Shown piece by piece: positions 35,401 through 43,369 of a DNA stretch of 64,000 nt. Every line of letters starts with the position of its first letter. Position 1 is the first letter of the stretch. The notes under the pieces were generated by a model. That model ran no database searches. It saw nothing but the letters and a program-made list of their open reading frames with translations, and had not been told where the DNA came from. This stretch comes from an uncultured Aquimarina sp. Lineage in GTDB: Bacteria; Bacteroidota; Bacteroidia; Flavobacteriales; Flavobacteriaceae. Location of the stretch: assembly GCF_947492405.1 (NCBI RefSeq), contig NZ_CANLMP010000004.1, positions 310,001-374,000 of the forward strand, in the 5' to 3' direction. Both the position numbers and the translations under genes were made by a program.

Positions 35401-36422
35401 CTGATGTTTTTGTGAAACAAGGACAATATTCTAATGGAAAATTAACATTACAAATGATTAATAAGCAAGGAGCAAGTCAAATGACTTTTACCAGTAATAT
35501 CAGAAAAACTGAATTGTCTGAGGAAGAAAATAATATACAAACCGTGACATTATCTAGGTCATATCATGAACAAATTACTTTAGACACTGGATATTTATTT
35601 GATATTGGGTTTTCTATTCAAGGAGAAAATACTACCAAACGTGATGCATTGTATTTGGCAGATGGTCCTTGGGGAATAGATTTTCAAGAGCAAGGTGCTA
35701 TTATCGAAAATTTTGAAGTATTAGAACATACACGCATAGAAAAAGAAGGTGCATATATAATTGAACGTAGTGCAACGGTAACAGGAGAAGTAAAAGAAAC
35801 CTTAAACTTATTTAGAAATGTACTGGCTGGAGAGCTTACTTTAGATGTTTCTGACTATGAAGCACTACAATTTGAAATGAGTACTACTAAAGATGTAGAG
35901 GTGATTATGGTTACTAAAGATCTTACAGATTGGAACCATAGACTTAGATTCGAAATAAAAGCAAATCCAGAAAACAAAATATACACCATTAATTTTTCTG
36001 ATTTTACTAATGGAAATCAATCAGTAACTAATATTGAAGACGTAAGAAGCATTGTGTTTTCTATACAAGGAGATTATCAAACCTTCTCCCCTTTTGGTAT
36101 AAATATTCAGAACACATCATTTATACAATCTAATATACTAAGTACAGAAGATCAAAGTGCAGTCACAGTTACTAAAATCACTAATTATCCTAATCCATTT
36201 TCTATTACAACGCATATTAAAATACCAAAAACTGTACAAGGAGATATGATGATTACTGTAGTAGATATGTTAGGAAGAATTGTAAGAAACGAAAAGCTGC
36301 AAATGGTAACTAATGACGAAGCTGTTTTTGAATCCAAAAACCTAAAAACAGGAATCTATAAATACATAATAACCGATAGCAATAATATAAAATATCAAAG
36401 CAGTTTTATGAAAAAACAGTAA
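32463..36422 (+). CDS. T9SS-exported surface protein with DUF4114 and thrombospondin type 3-like repeats
   Basis: Protein of 1319 residues with a Sec signal (KKVTFLLALLITASINAQ). Residues ~20-255 form a beta-propeller-like region (YKWDLSSGTPVF, YADANNRLYLSDNNGGLYLI); ~258-505 is a run of calcium-binding DxDxDGI repeats of the thrombospondin type 3 kind; ~640-735 is a DUF4114 domain (LLSDPDNERIILGFEDI, SCDQDFNDALFYI); the last ~80 residues (YPNPFS, VDMLGRIV, GIYKYII) are a T9SS type A sorting domain. It is therefore exported through the outer membrane and attached to the surface. The promoter carries LytTR-type repeats. A role as matrix protein or adhesin is inferred. A terminator follows. Confidence 0.85.
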   Translation: MKKVTFLLALLITASINAQQPFDCNEGNFYQVISGVMKAYDPVTGSYSEALHSYSSYNAGGYNVVDNFLYAIKKSDKHLLRIGKDKVVDLGALTPDGTTAFGGGYAADVDPEGSLWVFQNTNKKTFHKIINLNEYNGSSSPVFETIEVDVASPSTCADIAYVNGAFYGGSRGKLYKWDLSSGTPVFTSKPVANLPSSTFGAAYADANNRLYLSDNNGGLYLINDYESATPTATLLNLTETTNSNDGFKCASGISPLDKDQDGILDSMDADVDGDGIINTVECNGIDPYGDDDDDDLFNYLDNDFSGNGDNVVQDAFDRDGDGMPDFLDIDSDNDGIYDIVEAGQDDKDTNNDGIYNALDTNYADTDNDGIPDAFDIDQTGNIFIPLDTDNDTIYDCYDTDSDNDGIVDIIEGQNSYSYIELSNTDDDKDGLDDAFDTDFGGNINGTVDTDNDGIYDHLDIDSDNNGVLDTTEAYDSDGDGIAETIASGNDSDQDGLDDNFDLRKTSFSPENGGQTPASFPIPEICDRYNYLGEFSSDGTPFYLDQRDMVSQETITMINDALPEGYPVPDFNPHYISSGYDTDVVLEEEADIWITFVGEGAGYKNTLGFYTYDINDPSPSVPVPEDITIIFPNVSAVGSGGSLEIGDKVNIGSFPPDTGIGWVLLANAWSDGCVGTGNWQLHSNPDYNPESNPSLRYHNVLLSDPDNERIILGFEDIRRDYASCDQDFNDALFYITASPYTAIKTDNYVGIDTATDVTSANDGGLESNGDLASLIAKRNFNRTKTNSIFNTKKLQQPFQPKKKSYKSANNDDLSAYFPETGLLGNETTYVSSPEDLIGITNAEAVFSVDYYQADSRVAAGLATITKGSIYDHSKTICDRLNSSKLLDVRTVMIKGHTIISTKIQRSSGEIEYALTFSIKEEASENEIYSLWNIADYPEGDYKNFQVWGGSVSQVANIANHIINEFVADKPLRSHEVMERVPDVFVKQGQYSNGKLTLQMINKQGASQMTFTSNIRKTELSEEENNIQTVTLSRSYHEQITLDTGYLFDIGFSIQGENTTKRDALYLADGPWGIDFQEQGAIIENFEVLEHTRIEKEGAYIIERSATVTGEVKETLNLFRNVLAGELTLDVSDYEALQFEMSTTKDVEVIMVTKDLTDWNHRLRFEIKANPENKIYTINFSDFTNGNQSVTNIEDVRSIVFSIQGDYQTFSPFGINIQNTSFIQSNILSTEDQSAVTVTKITNYPNPFSITTHIKIPKTVQGDMMITVVDMLGRIVRNEKLQMVTNDEAVFESKNLKTGIYKYIITDSNNIKYQSSFMKKQ

Positions 36423-36445
36423 AGCTTAGTTTCAGGTTTGGGTTG

Positions 36446-36488
36446 ATAGCGAGGATAAAATGATATTTTGTTCTCGCTATTTTTTTAT
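36446..36488 (+). terminator. rho-independent terminator of the T9SS gene
   Basis: The arms ATAGCGAG (36447-36454) and CTCGCTAT (36474-36481) enclose an AT-rich inner stem and are followed by a run of T. It lies 25 bp after the T9SS gene stop. Confidence 0.8.
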
Positions 36489-36647
36489 TGAAAATTAAAG
36501 CTTGTGTTAGATTGGATCCAGTATCAAACATGGTAATTGCTACGGTTTATTTTTATTCTGAAAACTGAGCTAAAAAAGAACATTTTATTATAATACATTC
36601 AAAATGCAAGATGGTGAATAAACAGTAACAGATACAACACATTAGGT

Positions 36648-37244
36648 TTAGTTTTTAGCAAATTCAATTAGAGGATTTATATTTCCATTATCTGCTTCTC
36701 TTAATGCTGTAATATAATTTTTTCTTGTTTCGTCTGCCTTAACCATGTTTGACTGATGCCAAGTAAATATTTCTTTTCCGAAAAGAGATTCTATTATAAT
36801 ATCGGCCATCATCCTAGAATGCCTTCCGTTTCCATTAGGAAAACAGTGAATTGTCACAATTCTATGCTTAAATCTAATTGAAATTTCTTCTGGTGGGTAC
36901 GTTTTGTTTTCTATCCAGTACTTTGTGTCATCCATTAGGTTTTTTAATTCTATTGGAATTTGTGACCATTTTATCCCAATATTCTTATCAGATTTCCTAA
37001 ACTCTCCTGCCCATTTCCATACATCATCAAACATTTTTTTATGTAGGTCTTTTACGTACTTTTCTGATAATATTTTTTCCAATTTTAAATTTGCATGAAT
37101 AGTCCATTCAACCGCTTTTTCAATATTTAATTGCTCAAATTCATCTAACTCTTTTTGTGTGGTTATTGTTTTTATTTTAAGTCCTTCTTTTTCTTCTTCG
37201 TCCAAAGGTGTCTGCCCATTAGCATATTTTAGATTTAATCCCAT
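36648..37244 (-). CDS. mobile mystery protein B, Fic/DOC-family enzyme
   Basis: Protein of 198 residues with a Fic core: the helix bearing HCFPNGNGRHSR has His133, Gly138, Asn139, Gly140 and Arg141/Arg144 of the HxFxxGNGRxxR motif. Position 137 is Asn instead of the usual Asp/Glu, as I recall in this family. Fic enzymes transfer AMP or related groups to proteins; here the target is unknown. The N-terminus (MGLNLKYANGQTPLDEEE) is the family signature. The gene overlaps the regulator gene by 10 bp, so the pair behaves like a toxin-antitoxin or regulator-effector unit. Confidence 0.85.
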   Translation of the reverse strand: MGLNLKYANGQTPLDEEEKEGLKIKTITTQKELDEFEQLNIEKAVEWTIHANLKLEKILSEKYVKDLHKKMFDDVWKWAGEFRKSDKNIGIKWSQIPIELKNLMDDTKYWIENKTYPPEEISIRFKHRIVTIHCFPNGNGRHSRMMADIIIESLFGKEIFTWHQSNMVKADETRKNYITALREADNGNINPLIEFAKN

Positions 37245-37696
37245 AATGACTTTCTCATTTCTCTTTTTATTTCATTTGTTAAGTCAATAATGGATTGATT
37301 GATTTTATCATTATGTATTCCTTGATCCTCTAGTTTCATATTTTGATGGGTTCTTAATACTATTTTTCGAGCCAATCTCTCAGCTTTTAAACTAATTAAG
37401 TTATCAATAGTTCCATCTTTTGGTACAAACCCGTATACAAGTTTTAGATCTAAAACTTTACCTACTTCTTTTAATGATTTAATTGATATCGTGCCTTTAG
37501 CTTCACTTTCTTCAATACTTTTTACACCTTGTCGCGTTATATTTAGTTTGTTTCCAAGTTGAGCCATAGTCATATTAAGAGTAGTTCGAATAGTATGTAT
37601 CCATCCTTTATCTGGGATCAGAATCATTTCTGTTTCTTGAAAAGGTTTCAGTTTTTGATCCAGTTGTTCAATTAAAAGCTTCTTTTTATTTCTCAT
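37235..37696 (-). CDS. mobile mystery protein A, XRE-family regulator
   Basis: Protein of 153 residues with an HTH of the XRE type around residues 35-85 (LNMTMAQLGNKLNITRQGVKSIEESE). The N-terminal LDQKLKPF and the C-terminal ERLARKIVLRTHQNM are characteristic of the mobile mystery protein A family, found with protein B in genomic islands. It probably represses its own promoter and counteracts or controls the Fic partner. An array of GTTTAC/GTAAAC half-sites begins 27 bp upstream of its start, the expected operator. Confidence 0.85.
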   Translation of the reverse strand: MRNKKKLLIEQLDQKLKPFQETEMILIPDKGWIHTIRTTLNMTMAQLGNKLNITRQGVKSIEESEAKGTISIKSLKEVGKVLDLKLVYGFVPKDGTIDNLISLKAERLARKIVLRTHQNMKLEDQGIHNDKINQSIIDLTNEIKREMRKSLWD

Positions 37697-37722
37697 TAAT
37701 CATATATTTTGTAAATATATAG

Positions 37723-37796
37723 GTTTACAAATTTACAAAAAAGTAAACTAAAAAATTTACAAAAAAACAAAAAAGTAAACCTTTAAGTTTACTTTT
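37723..37796 (-). promoter_or_regulatory. operator array of GTTTAC half-sites
   Basis: Half-sites GTTTAC or GTAAAC occur at 37723-37728, 37743-37748, 37775-37780 and 37787-37792, with partial TTTAC sites at 37732-37736 and 37756-37760. The last two full sites sit in a perfect 10-bp inverted repeat, AAAAGTAAAC (37771-37780) and GTTTACTTTT (37787-37796). It probably serves as binding site for the mobile mystery protein A regulator. Confidence 0.65.
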
Positions 37797-37849
37797 AAAG
37801 ATATTACTAAATTGTAAGATATAAATGAATAAGGATAACTATGGAATAT

Positions 37850-39919
37850 CTAAGGCTTCAACTTCACAATCCTCTTATCAAAAACAGGTCTTTCTAAGAA
37901 GTACCATTTCAGTTTAAAACCAAACTCAGTAAATTCAAATCCAGCAGCATTGGCTGAGGCTATATTGCTATACTTACCATAAACATTGGCCATAAATCGA
38001 TCCGAAAACTGATGTCCTAGTTTTCCTTCTGCTCTAAATGTTGAAGAACTTGGATCGTCTTCTACAAATTGCTGACCAAGAGCAGCACTAGCACTATAAA
38101 ACCATTGTTTTTGGGGATCGCTTACCAGCTCAACAAATACTTCTCCCAAATGAAACTGCTCTGGGCTAAAATATATCGTAGGTACTTGATCATCAAAAGA
38201 AATATATTGATAGTTGACCCCTGCTTTCAGCACAGGTTTATTCAAAAAAGAATAATATAATGATGTAAATAATAGGTTTCTGGTATTATCATCCGTTTGC
38301 GAGGTATGTATGAGTTGCGTATACCAACCCAGATTAATATTTGTACTCAGATTATAAGTAAGCACATAATTATTCATGATAATCTCTCTGTTCAATAGAT
38401 CCGCATTAAAGTTTTGCAGCTCCCTTTTGTAACCGATATCTAAATTTTGTAATCTAAAAGGCTTAATTTTTAACAAGACCTCGCCAACAAGTGATGTAAA
38501 CGTATTGGTAAATCCTTCGGCATTTGTGATTCCTAAAGTACCCATCATCGAAATTTTGCCATTCATTGTATAATCCATTCCCAATGTTGCATTGTGAGAA
38601 GTAGCTTCGTTTTTTAGAACTGTATTCTTTGTCTTACGATATGTATAATTCACAATCGTTTTGAATTTTGTCGAAAGTGGTATTTCTGAAGTCAAACCTA
38701 CACTTACGGCCTCATTATCTCCATTATCAAAGGTAAAAGCAGTTTTTTGCTTTACAAAAGGAGTATGAGATTTTTTAAGTGTTTTGATTAATTTCTCGGC
38801 ATCCGGCTGTTTTGGATACAACTGTAATGTCTTAAAAGCATATTCATAGGATTTCATATCTTCTCCTATTGCTCTATAGGCATTAGCAATTCCTAAATTA
38901 CCATCAAACGATGTGGTATCTTTATCCAAAATGGTAGTATACGTATCTATACTATTTTTAAATCTGCTCGTATACATCCCGTAGGTTGCTTGCAAAGATG
39001 TTACTCTGGTTTCATTAGGATACATTAGCTTCAATTGATCTATTTGTTCCTTTGCTGCAGTAAACTCTCTATTCCATAATAATGCCTGGGTGTATCGCTC
39101 TTGGGTAGACAAGTACAGATCCTTATCCTCTTTATATTTTTCTGCTTTTGAGATAGCTGTAGTAGCTAGAGAAAGTGCTTTCTTTTCTTTATTATTTTTA
39201 TGAGCTACCAAAGCTAAACCGTTTAAAGAAATGATACTATCTTTTGCATTAGTTGCTAAAGCGGTATATGTTTTTTCTGCAGCTACAAGATCATTACTTA
39301 TTAGGTGTATGTTTGCTTTATTGAGCTGAGTATCTTTATCATTAGGAAAATCCAGTAGATTTTGATCCAACAATGTTAATGCCTCTGTATATTTTTTATC
39401 CTGGGATAGTACATTAGCATATCCTAACCGAATATATTTTCTTGAAATCAATGCATTTGGGTTTCCTTCTTTTAATTGTAATGCTTTGTTTACCCAATCT
39501 AATGCCCTTTTATATTTTTTTAGATTAGAAAGTGTATTCGCATACCCCAAAACTGCTGGGAAACTAGTTTTATTCTCCAGTGTTAGTATCTCATAATAGG
39601 ATGCTGCTTCAGAAAACTGACTGTTCCATAGTAAGGATTCAGCATAATTTAGTTTGATTTCAAAATCTTCGGGATATTCATTTTTCAATATTGTAAAAAT
39701 AGCAACAGCTTTTTCTGAATCTCCTGCTAGTCCAACAGCTCTTCCATAACAAAGTCTTGCGGTACGGTTTTCGGGAAAGGTTTTTAAAACATTTTCAAAA
39801 AAAGCTATGGCTTCTGTATAGTTGGAGGTTTCCAAATACGTAAAACCTTCTTGCATTTCTTGTGCATAAGAAAATAGTATAGATAACCAGAAAAATATAA
39901 AAGGTAGTAATCGAGACAT
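37850..39919 (-). CDS. outer-membrane TPR plus beta-barrel protein, exopolysaccharide export type
   Basis: Protein of 689 residues with a signal peptide (LLPFIFFWLSILFSYAQ), about ten TPR-like repeats (~25-380, e.g. NYTEAIAFFENVLKTFPEN) and a C-terminal region of about 290 residues with alternating strands ending in an aromatic-rich GFKLKWYF, typical of a beta-barrel. This is the architecture of exopolysaccharide exporters such as PelB or PgaA, with TPRs in the periplasm and a porin in the outer membrane. It lies divergent from the STAS gene and faces the rest of the glycan locus, supporting an export role. Confidence 0.75.
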   Translation of the reverse strand: MSRLLPFIFFWLSILFSYAQEMQEGFTYLETSNYTEAIAFFENVLKTFPENRTARLCYGRAVGLAGDSEKAVAIFTILKNEYPEDFEIKLNYAESLLWNSQFSEAASYYEILTLENKTSFPAVLGYANTLSNLKKYKRALDWVNKALQLKEGNPNALISRKYIRLGYANVLSQDKKYTEALTLLDQNLLDFPNDKDTQLNKANIHLISNDLVAAEKTYTALATNAKDSIISLNGLALVAHKNNKEKKALSLATTAISKAEKYKEDKDLYLSTQERYTQALLWNREFTAAKEQIDQLKLMYPNETRVTSLQATYGMYTSRFKNSIDTYTTILDKDTTSFDGNLGIANAYRAIGEDMKSYEYAFKTLQLYPKQPDAEKLIKTLKKSHTPFVKQKTAFTFDNGDNEAVSVGLTSEIPLSTKFKTIVNYTYRKTKNTVLKNEATSHNATLGMDYTMNGKISMMGTLGITNAEGFTNTFTSLVGEVLLKIKPFRLQNLDIGYKRELQNFNADLLNREIIMNNYVLTYNLSTNINLGWYTQLIHTSQTDDNTRNLLFTSLYYSFLNKPVLKAGVNYQYISFDDQVPTIYFSPEQFHLGEVFVELVSDPQKQWFYSASAALGQQFVEDDPSSSTFRAEGKLGHQFSDRFMANVYGKYSNIASANAAGFEFTEFGFKLKWYFLERPVFDKRIVKLKP

Positions 39920-40012
39920 AAGTATAGGCTATTTGGGTTTCTTTTCTACAAGGTAAGCATCTATTTTATGACCGCTATGACGTTCTCCATTTTTCCAACG
40001 GTACTATTTCGC

Positions 40013-40081
40013 AATTCGTCTACACCAAATTGCAACTCACCGAAATCCAAAACAAAACCCTACTTTTTACCTTCATATTTG
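40013..40081 (+). promoter_or_regulatory. LytTR-type direct repeat and promoter of the STAS-flippase operon
   Basis: AATTCGTCTA (40013-40022) and AACTCACCGA (40034-40043) start 21 bp apart; CATATTTG (40074-40081) begins 31 bp after the end of the second repeat and is followed by TAGTGTTATT, nearly identical to the downstream sequence of the 41983 promoter. The ATG is at 40113. Confidence 0.75.
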
Positions 40082-40112
40082 TAGTGTTATTAACCTCAAA
40101 AATCAAAATAAT

Positions 40113-40409
40113 ATGGCACTTCAAATTAAAAACAACTACGGAATTATAGAAATAAGTGGAAGCATTGTAGGAGAAAATACAAGGTCTCTAAAACAGCATT
40201 GTGAACAGTTATTATCAAAATCTGACCAGATAATCTTATCCGTTGATCATGTTTCCAAAATTGACGCTTCTGGAGTACAAGTATTAACTACACTTTATAG
40301 AAATGCTATGAAGCTTAATAAAATATTTTGCGTCATAGGAAAAGAGAATAAAAATATTCGAAACGCCTTTGGAAAAGTAAACTACATCCTAAGAAGTGAT
40401 TTTGTATAA
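40113..40409 (+). CDS. STAS-domain protein 1
   Basis: Protein of 98 residues, one STAS domain (SpoIIAA-like). The acceptor-like serine is Ser53 in KIDASGVQVL, in the position phosphorylated in anti-sigma factor antagonists. STAS proteins of this kind switch partners when phosphorylated; no anti-sigma kinase is seen nearby. In the Vibrio fischeri syp biofilm locus a STAS protein (SypA) controls polysaccharide production, a possible parallel. A paralogue follows 25 bp downstream. The promoter carries the LytTR-type repeats. Confidence 0.85.
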   Translation: MALQIKNNYGIIEISGSIVGENTRSLKQHCEQLLSKSDQIILSVDHVSKIDASGVQVLTTLYRNAMKLNKIFCVIGKENKNIRNAFGKVNYILRSDFV

Positions 40410-40434
40410 AACATAAACCCAAAACACAACTATT

Positions 40435-40734
40435 ATGAAACTACAAATACAAAATAAACTAGGAACCTTTGAAGTGAAAGGAAGTTTCACTTTAGAAAAC
40501 ACTAAAAAAGTTAAGGATCACTTTGATCATTTACTAGATCAATATGAAGAAGTGGTAATGTGCTTAAAAAAAGTGAATACTATTGATAAGAGTGCGCTGC
40601 AAGTTCTTATCTATTTACATCAAAAAGCTTGTAGAAGAAGTAAAATCCTTTTTGTCTTAGGAAAAGGAAATAGAACAGTAGTGAATGCTTTAAAAAAGAA
40701 TCAACTTACTTATATCTTTAGAAATGACTATTAA
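40435..40734 (+). CDS. STAS-domain protein 2
   Basis: Protein of 99 residues, paralogue of the previous one (FEVKGSFTLENTKKVKDHF; NTIDKSALQVLIYLHQKA). Ser53 in IDKSALQVL is the possible phosphorylation site; the residues around it (Lys, Ala) differ from the DASG of paralogue 1, so the two may not be interchangeable. Its 3' end overlaps the flippase gene by 11 bp, indicating tight coupling to polysaccharide transport. Confidence 0.85.
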   Translation: MKLQIQNKLGTFEVKGSFTLENTKKVKDHFDHLLDQYEEVVMCLKKVNTIDKSALQVLIYLHQKACRRSKILFVLGKGNRTVVNALKKNQLTYIFRNDY

Positions 40735-41959
40735 TACCTACATACCAAAACTAAGCGCCGAGCAAAAGTTTATGGGTAGTGTACTTATTGTTAATGGCGG
40801 TAATTATCTATATAATCTTTTATTAGGAAGAATTCTTGGTCCAGAACTTTTTGCAGATGCTGCATTATTGATCACCTTTTTATTAGTACTATCCTTTATA
40901 GCAATGACCTTTCAAATAGCTACCGCAAAATTTTCAGTATTATTTGAAAAGCAAGTGTTTACCACTTTTGTAAACATTAGTTATAGATATGCTACAATTA
41001 CAGGAACAATATTGGGAGTATTGATAATTGCATTTGCCAAAGATTTACAGCAAATCTTTAACACACAGTCTCATTTGATGTTCACTATTTTTGGGTTTGG
41101 AATTCCCATTTACTTCATTATGAGCGTAAATAGGGGTATGTATCAAGGCAAAAAGAAATTTGATAATCTAGCGATCACCTATCATGGAGAAATGATGAGT
41201 AGGTTATTAATCACGTTAATCCTGATATATTTTTTGCCTTTTAAGCCCTCTATACTAATAGCAGTAGGCATCCTTATTTCTTTTGGATTTGGATTAATGC
41301 CATTTAGAACTAAACGTATTTCTATTCTTAAGAAACAAATACTATCAAAAGAACATTCAAAACACGTTATACAATTTTTTGTGCTTACCGCATTTTATGA
41401 AGGTACTCAGATCATTATTAATAACAGTGATATTTTATTGGTAAAACATTATTTTGATCTGTATGAAGCAGGGTTATATGCTTCACTGGCATTAATAGGA
41501 CGTGTTGTATATTTTGTTGCGTGGATGTTTGTAATGCTATTATTACCAAAAGTCGTACAAAAACAGAAAGATGGGCAATCACATACGGCAATACTTTTTA
41601 AATATGTAAGCTATATTGTTTTACTCTCCGTTATTATAATTTCTGGATGTTATCTTTTCCCAAAATTGGTCATTGACTTGATGTTTGGATCCGATTATAT
41701 GACTATTGCTCCATTACTATGGAAATATGCAGTGGCTACATCACTATTTGCGATATCCAACATATTTGCCTACTATTTCTTATCATTAGACAGATATATC
41801 CCTGTAGTGATATCTGGCCTTCTGGGAATATCTCAAGTGGTTCTCATTATCTTCTATCACGATTCATTAACACAGGTTGTGTTAATGCAAATCATAGCAA
41901 TGGCAATATTACTGGTTGTACAATTGACATATTTCTGGGTTCAAAGCAAAAAGAAATAA
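40724..41959 (+). CDS. Wzx-like polysaccharide flippase
   Basis: Protein of 411 residues with 10-12 hydrophobic helices along the length, typical of the oligosaccharide/polysaccharide translocase superfamily (MATE/MOP). Segments such as SVLIVNGGNYLYNLLLGRILGPELFADAALL at the start and DILLVKHYFDLYEAGLYASLALIGR in the middle are characteristic of Wzx- and PelG-like proteins. It would move lipid-linked units across the inner membrane. It overlaps the second STAS gene by 11 bp. Confidence 0.85.
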   Translation: MTINTYIPKLSAEQKFMGSVLIVNGGNYLYNLLLGRILGPELFADAALLITFLLVLSFIAMTFQIATAKFSVLFEKQVFTTFVNISYRYATITGTILGVLIIAFAKDLQQIFNTQSHLMFTIFGFGIPIYFIMSVNRGMYQGKKKFDNLAITYHGEMMSRLLITLILIYFLPFKPSILIAVGILISFGFGLMPFRTKRISILKKQILSKEHSKHVIQFFVLTAFYEGTQIIINNSDILLVKHYFDLYEAGLYASLALIGRVVYFVAWMFVMLLLPKVVQKQKDGQSHTAILFKYVSYIVLLSVIIISGCYLFPKLVIDLMFGSDYMTIAPLLWKYAVATSLFAISNIFAYYFLSLDRYIPVVISGLLGISQVVLIIFYHDSLTQVVLMQIIAMAILLVVQLTYFWVQSKKK

Positions 41960-41982
41960 AGGACACATCGTTATATTCTAAC

Positions 41983-42051
41983 CACTCATCGAAACCTAAC
42001 TGCAACTCATCGAAACTTACAGAATAAACAATTGATTTTCAATCATATTTG
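41983..42051 (+). promoter_or_regulatory. LytTR-type direct repeat and promoter of the GT4 gene
   Basis: CACTCATCGA (41983-41992) and AACTCATCGA (42004-42013) start 21 bp apart; CATATTTG (42044-42051) begins 31 bp after the second repeat and is followed by TAGTGTAATC. The ATG is at 42075. Confidence 0.75.
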
Positions 42052-42074
42052 TAGTGTAATCAAAAGAAACTACT

Positions 42075-43286
42075 ATGAAACTTGCAATTGTAACCGCGTA
42101 TCCTCCTAGCAAAGTAACCTTGAATGAATACGCTTATCACCTGGTAAAACATTTCAGACAACAAACAGAAATCTCAGAATTAGTGTTATTAACTGATACA
42201 AAACCTGAAGAAGCTAATATCCAATTCTCTGAAGAAGGTTGTAAAATTACAATTAAGCAATGTTGGACATTTAACAGCTACACTACTATTTTTTCAGTAA
42301 TGCGAGCAGTAAAACAGACAGCTCCGGATGCGATACTGTTCAATCTACAATTCATGAAGTTTGGAGATCAAAAAATTCCAGCGGCATTGGGATTATTTCT
42401 CCCTTTATTGTGTAAAATAAAAAAAATCCCAACCATTGTTTTATTACATAACATCTTGGAGCAAGTTGATTTACAAAGTGCAGGATTTACCAAAAATAAG
42501 TTCTTACAAAAAGTCTATAATTTTATAGGAACATCTCTTACCAAGCTCATATTAAAAGCTGATACTGTAGCAGTAACCATCAATAAATACGTTGATATTC
42601 TTGAAAAAAAGTATAACGCAGATAATGTTATTCTAATTCCGCATGGTACATTTGGGTTACCCTCAATACCATCGTATGAAATACCTGAAGGACCTCTAAA
42701 GGTTATGACTTTTGGAAAATTTGGCACCTATAAAAAAGTAGAGATACTGATCGAGGCTGTCAAGAAAGTACGATCAAGAACCGATGTTGTCATAGAAATT
42801 GTAATTGCAGGAACAGATAATCCTAATGTATCAGGCTACCTAGAATCGATGAAAGAAAAGTATGCAGAAGTACCTCAAATAACCTTTACAGGATATGTGG
42901 CAGAAGAAGATGTACCAACAATCTTTCGAGAAAGTGCCGTGGTTGTATTTCCTTACACAGCTACTACAGGAAGTTCTGGAGTATTACATCAGGCCGGTAG
43001 TTACGGAAAAGCAGTTGTAATGCCAGATCTCGGGGACTTAAGTATTCTGGTGCAAGATGAAGGGTATCAAGGAGCGTTTTTTGACCCAAAAAGTGTAAAT
43101 AGCCTTGCTAATGCCATAGAAAAAATAGTCATAGATCCAATGTATAGAAATGAGTTAGGTATGGCAAATTATAAAGCAGCCACAGCGTATCCTATGAGCA
43201 GAATTACAGGAATGTATATAGAAGAGTTTATAGGTATTCAACAAAACAGTATAAGACTACCAAAAACAAAAATGAGATCCGTATAA
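42075..43286 (+). CDS. GT4-family glycosyltransferase
   Basis: Protein of 403 residues of the GT-B fold. An N-terminal domain starts MKLAIVTAYPPSK with a Rossmann-like pattern; the C-terminal domain has IPHGT, FGKFGTYKKVEILIEAVKKV, IAGTDNP and the donor-binding segment TGSSGVLHQAGSYGKAVVMPDLGD. No signal or membrane helix is seen. It probably adds a sugar to the growing unit of the locus polysaccharide; substrate unknown. It has its own promoter with LytTR-type repeats and is followed by a terminator. Confidence 0.85.
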   Translation: MKLAIVTAYPPSKVTLNEYAYHLVKHFRQQTEISELVLLTDTKPEEANIQFSEEGCKITIKQCWTFNSYTTIFSVMRAVKQTAPDAILFNLQFMKFGDQKIPAALGLFLPLLCKIKKIPTIVLLHNILEQVDLQSAGFTKNKFLQKVYNFIGTSLTKLILKADTVAVTINKYVDILEKKYNADNVILIPHGTFGLPSIPSYEIPEGPLKVMTFGKFGTYKKVEILIEAVKKVRSRTDVVIEIVIAGTDNPNVSGYLESMKEKYAEVPQITFTGYVAEEDVPTIFRESAVVVFPYTATTGSSGVLHQAGSYGKAVVMPDLGDLSILVQDEGYQGAFFDPKSVNSLANAIEKIVIDPMYRNELGMANYKAATAYPMSRITGMYIEEFIGIQQNSIRLPKTKMRSV

Positions 43287-43338
43287 AAATATAATAACTT
43301 GATTATCCCTATTGAGTTGCCCTTCGTCGTGATTGCTA

Positions 43339-43369
43339 AACATCCACATATAATGTGGGTGTTTTTTTT
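43339..43369. terminator. terminator between the convergent GT4 and GH5-like genes
   Basis: Arms ACATCCACAT and ATGTGGGTGT around a short loop (about 43339-43361) are followed by a run of T (43362-43369). The genes converge here, so it may serve the plus strand mainly. Confidence 0.7.

Noticed and set aside
39970..40012. Further LytTR-type repeats upstream of the STAS promoter (CGTTCTCC, CAACGG)
   Set aside because: They do not keep the 21-bp period or the consensus well enough to be counted.
41719..42027. Plus-strand open frame of 102 codons overlapping the end of the flippase gene
   Set aside because: It lies in another frame of the flippase gene and runs through the direct repeats of the next promoter; it has no recognisable features.
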